A program made the position numbers and the translations under genes. Below the pieces are notes generated by a model. It saw only the letters and a program-made list of their open reading frames with translations. It was not told where the DNA came from and ran no database searches. Source: Chaenocephalus aceratus (taxonomy: Eukaryota > Chordata > Actinopteri > Perciformes > Channichthyidae). From it: a stretch of DNA of 64,000 bases. Positions within the stretch are counted from its first letter, which is position 1. Every line of letters begins with the position of its first letter. The stretch is taken from positions 21,405,154 through 21,469,153 of the forward strand of contig CM043792.1 in the NCBI GenBank assembly GCA_023974075.1, given 5' to 3'. Below are positions 63,157 to 64,000 of this stretch, one piece after another.

Positions 63157-64000
63157 ATGGACTTCTGTTTGGGAATGCAGAGTAATTTTACTCTGCATTT
63201 ATTTAATGTCCATTATTAATGTCCATTAAATAAATGGACATTATTTATTTAATGTCCATTTTTATTTATCAAACGTATACATTGACCTTGTTATATTAAT
63301 AAATATTATTTAAACATAAAATACATGTCATGTATAACTTGTTGGCCAACATTTAAATAACAATATTAATTTGTATTTAAGATGGATATACCTTTCATAA
63401 TGTGCTGCACTTTACAGGCACTAGCATTTAAATGTATTATTTATGACCAGGATTTTGTATTTTTCCTCAAAGGCAAATGGCCAATTTAGCAACGGACAGA
63501 GGTTTTTATTTAAAGGATCAAAAGAAACTGGACTGTAAACATTACAAATGGTTTCAACCCTTATGACTTTTACCCTTTTTAAAGTACTAACTGCGTGTAA
63601 CAGGTTTATTTTGGGTATAGATAATATAATCGCATATTAATTATGATTATGTATTGATTTGATCCTTTTTAGAGGCTTCAAGGGGTACCCAGTATTTCAC
63701 AAGAAAATATAATTTTACTGGTTGCTTGCTGGGCAATAGTGCCTTCTAGTGGTTATGGTCCAAAATATGTATTTTTCACTTTAAACAATTAATAATTTAG
63801 CAGTTATGATTCAGTGAGAATTTAAGTTTTCTTTCAGTATTGATGAGACTCTACACTGTTAAAGTCTAAAGTGTGACCCAGTAGTTTCACGTCTTTCCCA
63901 TTAAAGCACAGAGTTCAAGAATGCAACCAACCCAACATTCACAGATGCATATCAATATATATTTTCAGGATAATTTACGTAAAATACAATTTTCAACATC

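Larger units (their letters stand above)
53700..64000 (+). repeat. Tandem duplication, second unit (runs off the window)
   Basis: Matches 37361 to about 41930 of the first unit in direct orientation, broken by the insertion at 54106-59885. It has small indels, for example a deletion of about 50 bp after 53970, relative to copy one. Offset is 16339 before and about 22076 after the insertion. hid1 3' exons should follow just past the window end. Confidence 0.9.

Overview
This window is vertebrate nuclear DNA, almost certainly from a ray-finned (teleost) fish. It carries multi-exon genes with GT-AG introns, AT-rich introns and spacers, and many fish-type DNA transposons. The gene set matches vertebrate families and partly matches the human 17q25.1 neighbourhood USH1G-OTOP2-OTOP3-HID1. 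I rebuilt the spliced genes by hand from reading frame, splice sites and remembered family sequences. Exon coordinates are therefore predictions, although the phases close exactly in every model.

Layout, left to right: (1) 1-2.8 kb, no recognised gene; one CpG/E-box promoter-like stretch sits near 2.05 kb. (2) kcnj16 (Kir5.1-like potassium channel subunit), minus, 2884-4026. (3) A 5.6 kb spacer with a solo LTR and a GT microsatellite. (4) A nine-exon Cys-loop receptor gene (5-HT3-like), plus, 9722-12234. (5) tvp23b (Golgi membrane protein), minus, 13414-16382, with a transposon in an intron. (6) An otop2-like proton channel gene, minus, 17432-20155. (7) ush1g (SANS), plus, 22400-29299, whose large first intron holds several palindromic repeats and a LINE scrap. 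(8) A trim16-like gene, plus, 31229-34226. (9) An intronless amn (amnionless), minus, 35371-36798. (10) A second otop2-like gene, plus, 38276-41080. (11) The 3' part of hid1, minus, 42501-53688, with one intron swollen to about 10 kb by nested transposons. (12) A third otop2-like gene, plus, 60358-63156, nearly identical to the second.

The main structural event is a direct tandem duplication. Sequence starting at 37361 reappears starting at 53700, and the junction cuts hid1 just upstream of an exon. The unit is about 16.3 kb and gives a duplicated otop2 plus a 5'-truncated hid1. The second copy has since gained a 5.8 kb element with long inverted termini upstream of its otop2, lost the original otop2 start codon through a 10 bp deletion, and gained an adjacent ATG-TAG. 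False duplication of two haplotypes in the assembly is a real alternative and is discussed.

Functionally the genes do not form one pathway, but three themes recur: ion transport (Kir5.1, Cys-loop receptor, three otopetrin proton channels), inner-ear hair cells (USH1G scaffold; otopetrins in acid sensing), and endomembrane traffic (TVP23B, HID1, amnionless with its endocytic motifs). The rest of the window is dominated by DNA transposons. One of them carries a small three-exon MYB/SANT-like gene.
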